Assembly: GCF_027942865.1 (NCBI RefSeq)
Contig: NC_134529.1
Coordinates: 29,758,760-29,822,759 of the forward strand
Origin: Odontesthes bonariensis
Lineage: Eukaryota; Chordata; Actinopteri; Atheriniformes; Atherinopsidae
Length of the DNA: 64,000 bases
Reading direction: 5' to 3'
Shown: positions 42,218 to 50,989 of the stretch, piece after piece
Numbering within the stretch: position 1 is the first letter of the stretch
How the letters are laid out: every line of letters starts with the position of its first letter
Notes under the pieces: generated by a model
Databases searched by the model: none
Told to the model about the DNA's origin: nothing
The model's input: the letters and a program-made list of their open reading frames with translations, nothing else
Made by a program: the position numbers and the translations under genes

Positions 42218-42523
42218 TTATGACTTACTTGATCGGTGTGGGTAGCTGATGGACCGGCAAGGCTTGGCACTGATCCAGGCTTCAACTTCAGGTGTAGGAC
42301 AAAACCTGCCCTGTACTGTCCCAAGTTGTGAAAGCATTCCTCTGAAATGTGTCGCGCAAACACTGACGCTCTTTGGAACATGCATGGGCACCCGTCCCTC
42401 GTAAATGAAATTAAGCCATTCCGTTTTCAAAGGGACAGAGGATGGAAGCGCAAACAGACTCTTCTCTTCATCTTCACATCCTGGCACTGTACATTTCGCA
42501 TGGTAACGTCGTTTGGAAGCCAT
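42218..42523 (-). pseudogene. THAP-type zinc-finger ORF, frameshifted
   Basis: Starts at 42523 with MASKRRYHAKCTVPGCEDEE, then LKTEWLNFIYEG, PKSVSVCATHF. The C-x4-C ... C-x2-H spacing fits a THAP finger. After CATHF the conserved continuation (EECFHNLGQYRAGFVLHLKL) is found in another frame, so a one-base change lies near 42340-42350. Close relatives are common repeat-borne fish proteins. The likely role was DNA binding by the transposon's protein. Confidence 0.7.
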
Positions 42524-43017
42524 TGCTGTATCTTCTGTGACTGTCTTCAGTCGTGGCGAGTCTTCTTTCTTTGGCGAGTCTCGGTCTACTCCACATGAGT
42601 TGGGCGGGTAAGGTAATGCAGGTGTGGGTGGAGACAGAGGGCGTGGCGGAGAGAGGGGGTGGGAAATTTTGATGAGCTCTATCCTGGCATGACGTCATAC
42701 CAGGAGCCTTGAGTCAACGAGACACTTGGAGGCGCTCTATTCAAAACACGGAGGAAATGCTGTACTGCTCAGTGAATACATTTCGCAATTTCTACTCACT
42801 GGGGTGACTTAAGGAGGCTAGAGGAACTCATTTTAAGGCTAAAAAACCTCTGAGGGTGAAATTTTCATGCCATGGGACCTTTAAATAATAGGGCTCGGGC
42901 ACACGCGTTGCATTCTGGGATATGGTCGCCATATTGGAGGCACAATCTATCGTAAACAAACCCTGAGGCAAGACAGAGATCAAGGAACAAACAGTGAGAG
43001 AAAAGTGAGAGAAAAGC

Positions 43018-43248
43018 ATGTTAAAATCGAAGAAAGGATGTGGGATATGCCGGGATACATTACAGAAGGAAGCCAGAGATCGGTACATACAGAAGATTGG
43101 CGTTATAAACGGACTGGACCCTTATGAAATACCGAGCAAGGAATGGATTGTCGACGAAGATTTACTGCCTAAGTTCACCCTTTCGGACATAATTGCGTAT
43201 ATAGTATGTGGTGTCAGTGCTTATACTTTGCAACAGTTTCAATTATAA
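43018..43248 (+). CDS. Fragment of a transposon-borne protein (pre-SWIM/YqaJ-type region)
   Basis: Complete 76-codon frame beginning MLKSKKGCGICRDTL, then DRYIQKIGVINGLDPYEIPS, WIVDEDLLPKFTLSDIIAY and ending ...YTLQQFQL. The central motif (GLDPY-IP--W---LLP--T--DI--Y---G-SAYT) is what I know from fish repeat-borne proteins that continue into a SWIM finger and a YqaJ-type exonuclease. Here only the N-terminal region remains, with AATAAA near 43280. Function unknown. Confidence 0.6.
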   Translation: MLKSKKGCGICRDTLQKEARDRYIQKIGVINGLDPYEIPSKEWIVDEDLLPKFTLSDIIAYIVCGVSAYTLQQFQL

Positions 43249-43707
43249 TGACACTTTTGTCATGTTACTCTACTTGTAAATAAATAATGAAACACACACA
43301 CTTGGCTGTATCTCAAAGCATATTTATTTCAGACGACTTCAACTTTGCACAACACTCCTGCTCATGGTGGTCAGAGTACAACATACAGACACAATCTTGT
43401 CAAAGAATGTTTTGTCTTCACCTTCGCATGGCAAAACTATGTTGATAGGTACTTTTGCTGACAAAAAGGTGTATTGTTTCTGACAGTTCCAATCGCCCTT
43501 TCCATGTGAATTTGGAGATGGGCAATTTTCCTTGTATTTTCCACATTAAATTAAGATTAAGATCAGATTTATTGTCATGTACACATGCATACACACGAAA
43601 TTTGTCCTCCGCTTTTAACCCATTGAGACATCCCTTGCTTCCAACTGACAGTGTCCTCTTGTGAAGGCGGGGATCTTTACCTCAGCACACAAAAGTCTGT
43701 AACTTAC

Positions 43708-43948
43708 CAGAATGAAAATGCAGAGAACACACTCTCATCGACACCGGGATTGAGTGGAAAGTTATGCTTGGTCGTCTTACAGCAGCGATCCATGCTAGTC
43801 GACGACGCTTTGTTATCTCGGACACTTGGTCTCCGTGGGTGCGCCTCCAAGCAGGAAACCGGTAAAAAGATAAACCATTTACGATTTCCCCCCCATTCCT
43901 GTCACGGCTTACGCTATTGCACCCCACGACACAGCAACGTGCGACCAT
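43708..43948 (-). CDS. THAP-domain first exon
   Basis: Starts at 43948 with MVARCCVVGCNSVSRDRNGG, then FYRFPAWRR, RRLAWIAAVRR and VCSLHFHSG. C-x4-C and C-x2-H ligands and the FYRFP motif define a THAP finger. A strong donor (GTAAGT) follows 43708; without splicing the frame ends at 43682. Downstream exons are not recognisable inside the element. Confidence 0.8.
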
Positions 43949-44495
43949 AGTGGCAAAGACAATAAGTAAAATAGATAAACCAACGAAGAAAGTTCCGAGA
44001 CCAGGCGGGAGTACGTCTGCGCGCAGTGGAAAACAATGTAAACAAAACAGTTCTGAGCCTCCAGTATGGCCGCCGCTCACGTGCCCGAGCCCTATTAGAA
44101 TAAGAAAGATTAAAACATATCAACATGAATCACAGAAGATTAAAAACCTTAAGATAAGACATTAAAACAGATCATTTGCTTTTAAAGAAAAGGGATTAAA
44201 ATGCTGTTATGTGAAGGCCTCGGAGAACAGCTCTGTCTTTAGTCTTGATTTAAAAATGTTAATGGTGGGTGCATTTTTGACAAATTCTGGGAGCTGGTTC
44301 CAGGGTGGTATCTTCTTCTTCTTCTTCTTTTAGTTAATGGCGGTTCACAATTTAGACTTGTATATCGCCACCTACTGCACAGGAGTGTGTGATGTGATCA
44401 GGTCAAGTCATGGCATGGCAAGAAAAAATAAAATGAAAATAGAAAATAAAATAAAGAAAGAAATGTGACAGCCTATATTCTGCTCATTTTCAATT

Positions 44496-46385
44496 TCAAT
44501 TCATTTTTATTTATATAGCGCCAAATACAACAAATGTCATCTCAAGGCACTTAGATAGTAAGTCCAATTCAAGCCAATTGGAATTCAATTAATTAATAAT
44601 AATCATAATTCATAAAATAATCCAATTCGTTCATATAGAGCCAATTCAAAAACAATTTCCTAGCTAAGAAAACCAACAGATTGCACTGAAAACTTTTTGT
44701 TTTTCGGTCCAATCTCCCGGCCTGAGCGTGCCTGAGTCGACTGTGGAGAGAAACGACTCCCTTTTAACAGGAAGAAACCTCTGGCAGAACCAGACTCAGG
44801 AAGGGTGGCCATCCGCCTCCACCAGCTGGGGTTTGAGAAGACAGAAAGGGGGGGAGGGGGGAGGGCCGCAGCGGCGGCGGCACTGTAACACCATTCAAAG
44901 GATATCTGTTGGAACAGGGAAACACGAGTTAATGACCACAATAATGTCACATGCACATAAAGAGAGTAAAGTGAGGAAAGGTGTGACAGATGAGGCCCCC
45001 CAGCAGTCTAGGCCTATAGCAGCTTAACTATGGGATGTTTCAGGATTACCTGAGCCATCCCTATTCAAGGTAAACACAAGAAACTTGTGCTAACGAAAAA
45101 ATAAATAATAAAATAAAGGACCAGACTCAGTGAGTAATTCCCTATACTCCCTATATAGATCTGCTCCTCACACCACAACAACCATCTTTTTACAGCCACA
45201 AGCTACCTCAGCCTCTCACCAACTGCACACCAGTCACAGCGGGGTGGGGATGCAAACCCTGGTTCGGGTAGGGGGAGAAATAAAAGAGGTAAGATAAGCA
45301 GGAATGGGATTCAAACCCTGGTTCGGGTAGGGGGTAATGAAAGTATAGAGGGTACCAGAGGTGGAGGCAGGACAAGACACACTAGCAGATACACTATCAG
45401 ATTCAACAGACCTAACTATAAGCTTTATAAAAAAGGAAAGTTTTAAGCCTGGTCTTAAAAGTGGAAAGGGTGTCTGCTTCCCGGACATTTACTGGCAGCT
45501 TATTCCACAAGAGAGGGGCCTGATAACTGAAAGCTCTGCCTCCCATTCTACTTTTAGAAACTCTGGGAACCTCAAGTAAACCTGCAGTTTGGGAACGAAG
45601 TGCTCTGTTAGGAAAATATCTTACAATGAGATCTTTAAGATATGATGGAGCTCGGTCATTAAGAGCTTTATATGTGAGGAGAAGAATCTTAAATTCTATT
45701 CTGAATTTAACAGGGAGCCAATGAAGAGAAGCTAAAACTGGAGAAATATGATCTCTCCTGTTAGTTCTCATCAAAACTCTGGCTGCAGCATTTTGGATCA
45801 GCTGGAGGCTTTTCAGAGAATATGTGGGACAGCCCAATAATAAAGAATTACAGTAGTCCAATCTTGAAGTAACAAATGCATGAATTAGTTTTTCTGCATC
45901 ACTCTGAGACAAGATGTTCCTGATTTTAACAATATTACGAAGGTGAAAGAAGGCAGTCCTAGAAATCTGTTTTATATGCGAGTCAAATGATAAGTTCTGG
46001 TCAAAAATAACTCCAAGGTTCCTCACTGTAGAACTAGAAGCCAAGGAAATACCATCTAGAGTAACTATATAGCTAGACAATTTCTCCCTGAAGCGCTCAG
46101 GTCCAAAGATAACGACTTCAGTTTTGTCTGAATTTAGAAGCAGACAGTTCTGAGTCATCCAGGTCTTTATGTCTTTAAGACATGCTTGTAGTCTGACCAA
46201 CCTATTGGGTTCATCTGGTTTTATAGATAAGTACAGCTGAGTATCATCAGCATAGCAATGGAAATTTATGCCATGCTGTCTAATAATGTTACCTAATGGA
46301 AGCATGTATAAAGTGAAAAGAATGGGTCCAAGCACAGAACCCTGAGGAACTCCATGACTTACTCTGGTGTGTGAGGAAGATTCTT
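44496..46385 (-). mobile_element. 5'-truncated L2-type LINE
   Basis: The minus-strand 3' tail (TTTATTTATATAGCGCCAAA on plus near 44507-44526) ends the element, which runs up to about 46385 and abuts a CCTCTGCCT microsatellite. Contains a long intact piece of ORF2. Confidence 0.88.
45412..46385 (-). CDS. L2-type LINE reverse transcriptase, C-terminal part
   Basis: Open frame of about 320 codons, truncated at its start. It contains [20 protein letters not shown], the catalytic [75 protein letters not shown] and the terminal [20 protein letters not shown]. No internal stop or frameshift, so this copy is younger than the other LINE pieces. The endonuclease and the front of the RT domain are missing. 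Confidence 0.92.
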
Positions 46386-46438
46386 CTCCTCTGCCTCCTC
46401 TGCCTCCTCTGCCTCCTCTGCCTCCTCTGCCTCTTCAG
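46382..46438. repeat. CCTCTGCCT microsatellite
   Basis: About six 9-bp units at the truncated 5' edge of the L2 copy. Confidence 0.85.
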
Positions 46439-46599
46439 CTTTAAAATAAAGAACTCCAACAGAAGCTGCAAGCACAGCTCGGTCCATTTTCAATCTTTTC
46501 TAGAAGTTTTGATTTTTCTTTGCTGTTGAAATCACACGGGCAGCGAGGAACAGAAAAATTAAAAACAATCGTTTTCGGTTTTTTATACTTTTATATTTT

Positions 46600-46957
46600 T
46601 GGCGGCAACGTCAACGTCTTTTACGTAATCAAGTACGCTTCCGTTCCAAATGCACAATGAGCGTACTTCTGTACTCAGAAGTCCGTACTTCCGACAAGTC
46701 GTTGACTGTATGGGCGGGATTTTCGCAGGACTTCCGGTCTTCTGTTCCTGGCTACCTGCGGGGGGCGCTGTTACCAAAGTTACTTACAACTCCCGCATCT
46801 TTTAAAAATGTCCGCTACACCGGATTCAACAGCGTTTCCCCTGAAGCGAAAACGCTTACAGAAGTACAGAAATGAGTGGGAGAAGGAGGGACCATCACAA
46901 GGCAAATTGCTAAATATTCAGGCGCGTGTTTTCAGTGTCGCGCGGCGGACTGTCTGA
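46600..46957 (+). other. GC-rich promoter-like stretch and short basic ORF
   Basis: 46680-46800 has ACTTCCGG and GGGCGGG motifs. A 49-codon plus ORF starts at 46808: MSATPDSTAFPLKRKRLQKY, then RNEWEKEG. The KRKRLQKYRNEWEKE pattern resembles the start of some BED-finger hAT transposases, but nothing recognisable follows before the hexamer repeat. Confidence 0.3.
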
Positions 46958-46973
46958 CATAAGTGCGCATGCA

Positions 46974-47488
46974 TCAGGATCAGGATCAGGATCAGCATCA
47001 GCATCAGGATCAGCATCAGGATCAGCATCAGCATCAGCATCAGCATCAGCATCAGGATCAGGATCAGCATCAGGATCAGCATCAGCATCAGCATCAGCAT
47101 CAGCATCAGGATCAGCATCAGCATCAGCATCAGGATCAGGATCAGGATCAGGATCAGGATCAGGATCAGCATCAGGATCAGGATCAGGATCAGGATCAGC
47201 ATCAGCATCAGCATCAGCATCAGGATCAGCATCAGCATCAGCATCAGGATCAGCATCAGGATCAGGATCAGGATCAGGATCAGGATCAGCATCAGGATCA
47301 GCATCAGGATCAGCATCAGCATCAGCATCAGGATCAGCATCAGCATCAGCATCAGGATCAGCATCAGGATCAGGATCAGCATCAGCATCAGCATCAGGAT
47401 CAGCATCAGCATCAGGATCAGCATCAGGATCAGCATCAGGATCAGGATCAGGATCAGGATCAGGATCAGCATCAGGATCAGCATCAGG
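46974..47488. repeat. Two-letter hexamer repeat (CAGGAT/CAGCAT)
   Basis: About 86 tandem units of CAGGAT or CAGCAT, varying almost only at one base. All frames stay open (QDQH on plus, DPDADADP on minus); repeat artefacts. Confidence 0.95.
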
Positions 47489-48139
47489 AGCGCAACACTG
47501 AAGACAAGTCAAAACGTAAAAGGCACAAGCATCAGTGTCACACTTCTTCCTCCTGAGACTGATACGGTATGGGAAATGAGTAAAATTCATTCCATTTCTA
47601 ATCTGGTTGTACTTTTGCAGAAGATGTCAGTACATGCATGAGCATGGCCTACTTCAGAAGACTGTTGTGCTTTGATTAATTGTTTAGGATGTTGAGTTTT
47701 TAAAGTCGCATTGATTATTCATTATTTAATATGCAGTAGTATTAGCCAATATAAATATTATATTTGGCCGTTTAAAGAACAAATCACATTAATGGATTAA
47801 CAGATAATAAATAAATATTAAGAAAAAAGGTTTATTTTTTAACATATAGGCTACATTTCCTTGATTAAAAAGTTTTATGTGTATTCTACGTCAAAATGTT
47901 CATATTTTTAGGAATACAGTGTTCAGTAATCATTACATCAATTCTTTTATTCGTGTGGTTTAACTGAACTGGATGACCTGACTTCACCTGACTTCAAGAT
48001 TTAAGTATGACTAATTGCTTTCTTGATCACCCCTTTACTAGAAACACTCAGAAAATAAACCCCTGCTGCAGCAGTGGTCAGGCCCAGAGGAGCTGTGCAG
48101 GGCGTCCCTTATTCTCATTTCTGAAAGGTGGCAACCTTA
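47489..48139. other. No gene recognised
   Basis: AT-rich unique-looking sequence after the hexamer repeat. Confidence 0.45.
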
Positions 48140-48570
48140 ATTGGGCGGCTGTGGCTCTGTGGTTAGAGTTGGTCGTCCAATAACATGAAGGTTGGTGGCC
48201 AATTCAAAAGTATTTAACACTTCGATATTAAAGGAGGGCTGCAGGGTGGTGTGGTGTGGTGGTGCCTCACAGCGAGAGGGTTGCAGGTTCAACTCCAGGC
48301 TGGGGCCTTTCTGTGTGGTCTTTGCATATTCTCCCTGTGTATGTGCAGGTAGTCTGGCTTACCCAACTCTCCAAAATCATGTGTGTTAGGTTAATTAATT
48401 AATTAATCTCTCTAAAATTGGTTGTTTGTCTGGTTTGTCTCTGTGTGGCCCTGTGATGGACTGGCGACCTGTCCAAGGTGTACCCCGCCTCTTGCCTCGC
48501 TGCGATAGGCTCCAGCCCCCCTGCGACCCGACCGACGCATTCAGCGGGTATTAGAAATGGATGGATGGAT
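48140..48570 (+). mobile_element. SINE head and LINE-type tail repeat with GGAT end
   Basis: 48140-48230 is a tRNA-like SINE head (GGCGGCTGTGGCTCTGTGG). 48245-48570 is a second unit: GGTGCCTCACAGCGAGAGG, TGATGGACTGGCGACCTGTC, ACCCCGCCTCTTGCC, GATAGGCTCCAGCCCCC, and a (GGAT)n end. Both are frequent in fish genomes. Confidence 0.7.
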
Positions 48571-49647
48571 ATAAAAGGATAACTTATTTGAAGCTTTAAA
48601 ATAAGTTTTAAAACCAAAAACAAATTAACCAGAAACTAGTGTTAAAACATTTTTCTATTTTCTTTAAAACATTAAAATTGTTGCACAATACTTGAATTGT
48701 TGGATGGAGATTTCTTATTACAAGTGCACTGCCATAAAACATTAATGATATTAATGTCAAAGTGTTTCACAACTTGTCTTCAATAAAAGGTAGTCTGTCA
48801 ATATAAGACATTGTGAAAATCTCCATTTATTTTAAAGCAATGTTGTTGTTTTGTAAAGCAATAAAATTATTGGAGAAAAAGTTCAGAATGGGTCAAGCAG
48901 CAGCATGAGGGGCCCCGAACTTCCAGTAAAATCCCAATGGAAGGCCTTTTAAGCTTGAGCTTCAAACAAAGAGCCCAGCTGAACATAAAAGAAGTTCGCA
49001 GCTATGTTATACATGTCCTACTATCAAAATAAAAGATTTAAAATGTTATCCTTGTGGGCTAACTTTCTGTCTGCCTCTGAGTCACTAAAGCAGCCCATGA
49101 TTAAAGTGGACCTTATCTTTTCTCAACAAAACACACCCTCTGTCTACCTGAGACGGACCTTTTGGGTGTTTGTCCACTCATGGAAAGCAGGCAGTAACAA
49201 CATTTTATTCTACCTTATTTTGCTGTTATTTGGCTCAGGAATCAAAGGTTATGGCAGAAAGTCCCAAACATATTTATTCAGGTATTCTTCTTTGCCACTC
49301 TATCATTTTGACCTTGTGGCTTCATTTGTTCTACATTGTACATGAGCCCTCCCAACTGCACAAAAAGCTAAATATGCTTACATTTGGCCATTTCCAACAT
49401 ACAATGCTTAAACAGTAGCTTAGACTAGATGTACAAAGAGGAGTTTTCCTATCCTTCTGCTTTGGCAGAATATTACATGCTGAGGGGTCCAGAGTTTTGG
49501 GACGAGCTGCCTGAAGTGACCAGGTCATTAGATGCAGTCTCCTTAAAACAGGTGTTATGGCTGGCTCAAGCATAGAATAGAACAGTGGAAACTGTACCGG
49601 GGTTCTACCTCAGATTGCTGTTCTACATGCGCATTATGAAGAGGGAC
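48571..49647. other. No gene recognised
   Basis: AT-rich sequence with short unrelated ORFs; no repeat boundary or exon identified. Confidence 0.4.
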
Positions 49648-49880
49648 TACACAGTGGTTAGCACTGCTGCCTCACAGCAGAAGTGTTCCCAGTTCAGACC
49701 CCAGCTGGTTTCTTTCTGTGTGGCATTTGGATGTTCTCCCTGTGCACATGTGGGCTCTCTTCCAGTCCTCTGGCTTCCTAAATTAATCCCAGAAGTGAGT
49801 GTATAGGAGTGTGCCATGTTGTGTGGCCCTGTAATGGACTGGCAACCTATCCTGCCTCTTGCCCAATGGCAGCTGGGATA
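49648..49880 (+). mobile_element. Second copy of the GACTGGCAACC-type repeat
   Basis: CAGTGGTTAGCACTGCTGCC, CCCTGTGCACATGTGGGCTC and TAATGGACTGGCAACCTATC match the 48245-48570 unit; the GGAT tail is missing. Confidence 0.7.
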
Positions 49881-49904
49881 GACTCGAGAAAGACCCTTCG
49901 AGCC

Positions 49905-50605
49905 CAGGGACCAGGTCCACCAAGAACATGTGAACTGCGTGTGGGACAGCCGGTCCCACAGCATCCTGACTGGTAGCATCTCAGTGTGGTTGGGGAGCTG
50001 CACAGCCATGGACCGTAAGGCCCTACGCAGTGCGGTCCGATCTGCTGAGTGCATCATCGGTAGGAAACTCCCAACCCTTCATCTACCACACAAGATGTCT
50101 TCGTAGAGCTGGCAGAATCCTAAAAGACTGCCACCCCCCATCCTTCGGACTGTTCACCATGCTGCCTTCTGGTAGGCGGTACAGAAGCATCCGGTCTCAC
50201 ACAGAATGGAGAACAGTTTCTATCCTAAGGCCACCAGGCTTCTAAATGGACTATAATGCACTCTCATCACTTTCACACTCGACACTTTACACATGCCTAC
50301 CTCCACTGCTGTTTGCACTGCAACTTGGAATATTGCACAATATTTTATTTTACCTTATGTTCTAGGTTAGTATAGGTCTTAGATTAGCATAGGCTATTAT
50401 ATGTTCAGTACAGCTCTTGTAATTAGCGTAAAATGTATATTGTAGTATCCACATTGCCCATTTATTGTTACCGTTTGTTTTTGAGTACTTATGTCATGAC
50501 ATGTTATGTCTTGTTATGGTAGCTGCTGTATGATGTCCTGTCCTAAGAATTTCAGTGCCCAGTCCGACTCTGTTGTTCTGTGTATCTGACAATAAAAGAC
50601 TTGAC
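49905..50605 (+). pseudogene. L2/CR1-like LINE C-terminal fragment
   Basis: Frame-shifting pieces of the LINE C-terminus (DRKALRSAVRSAECIIG region, HTRCLRRAGRILKDCHPPS, LPSGRRYRSIRS) followed by a 3' end with GACAATAAAAGACTTGAC. Same family type as 27060-27530. Confidence 0.7.
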
Positions 50606-50989
50606 GTGGTGTGCTCAAAGGGGAACGTTGGCTATAGTCCACCATCAGTTATCTCTGTGACCACCAAATCAGGGAGTGCTCAGGTACTCGACCTGAAGAT
50701 GGGCGACCAGGCACAGGAGAATGGGCAAAACAAGACCTCCTCCCACGTTGTAGCCTCACTCCCTTCTGAAACACCATCATACAAGTGGGATGCTGTTTGT
50801 GGTGGAAACTGGTGTGCAGCATTTTTATTTTCACAGCTACAAATGAATGGTCATTAGAACACCTGTAAAGATGAGTGATCATGTGTAGTGCGCGGTGATG
50901 TTGCGTCATCAGTACTCATCGAAATTCTATGGTTGAAACTAAATTCTCAATATAAAACATGATTTACAAGTTCTCTGCACAAAAATACA

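Larger units (their letters stand above)
38746..42880. mobile_element. 4.1-kb TTAA-flanked TIR element with P2X7-like and THAP genes (Kolobok-like)
   Basis: Flanked by TTAA (38742-38745 and 42881-42884). Termini AGTTCCCATGGCATG and, on the opposite strand, AGGTCCCATGGCATG (14 of 15 match). Cargo: a plus-strand three-exon gene with a P2X7 ballast-like domain (39022-39806), a nested TIR element (40780-41510), and a minus-strand THAP-finger ORF near the right end. TTAA targets with THAP fingers are a feature of Kolobok elements. piggyBac also uses TTAA but has no THAP. No catalytic transposase is recognisable, so this copy is probably nonautonomous. Confidence 0.72.
42887..44096. mobile_element. 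1.2-kb TIR element with two convergent ORFs
   Basis: Inverted termini AATAGGGCTCGGGCAC at both ends (16 of 16), followed a little further in by GCCATATTGGAGGC and GCCATACTGGAGGC. Two bases separate it from the TTAA copy of the 4.1-kb element. No target duplication seen. It carries a plus ORF (43018-43248) and a minus THAP exon (43708-43948) that converge, the same design as its larger neighbour. Confidence 0.78.
37055..44310 (-). mobile_element. L2-like LINE 3' end split by about 7 kb of insertions
   Basis: 37060-37160 matches a fish LINE 3' tail (minus strand; TTTATTTATATAGCGCATTTCAG on plus in the consensus style). Upstream coding of the same kind appears at 44199-44310: a minus reading gives WNQLPEFVKNAPTINIFKSR and LKTELFSEAF with stop. 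The sequences at the two edges (AGAATAAGAA... at about 37133 and 44097) are similar. Everything between appears inserted later, in more than one event. Confidence 0.6.

Noticed and set aside
42218-42523. A host THAP transcription-factor gene
   Set aside because: It sits near the end of a TTAA-flanked element, is frameshifted, and resembles repeat-borne fish proteins.
46910-47590. Asp-rich, Gln/His-rich and Ser-rich ORFs near 47 kb
   Set aside because: They are readings of the CAGGAT/CAGCAT hexamer array in different frames.
48140-48230. A functional tRNA gene
   Set aside because: Only the A-box-like head is recognisable, with SINE-type sequence following; no complete cloverleaf.
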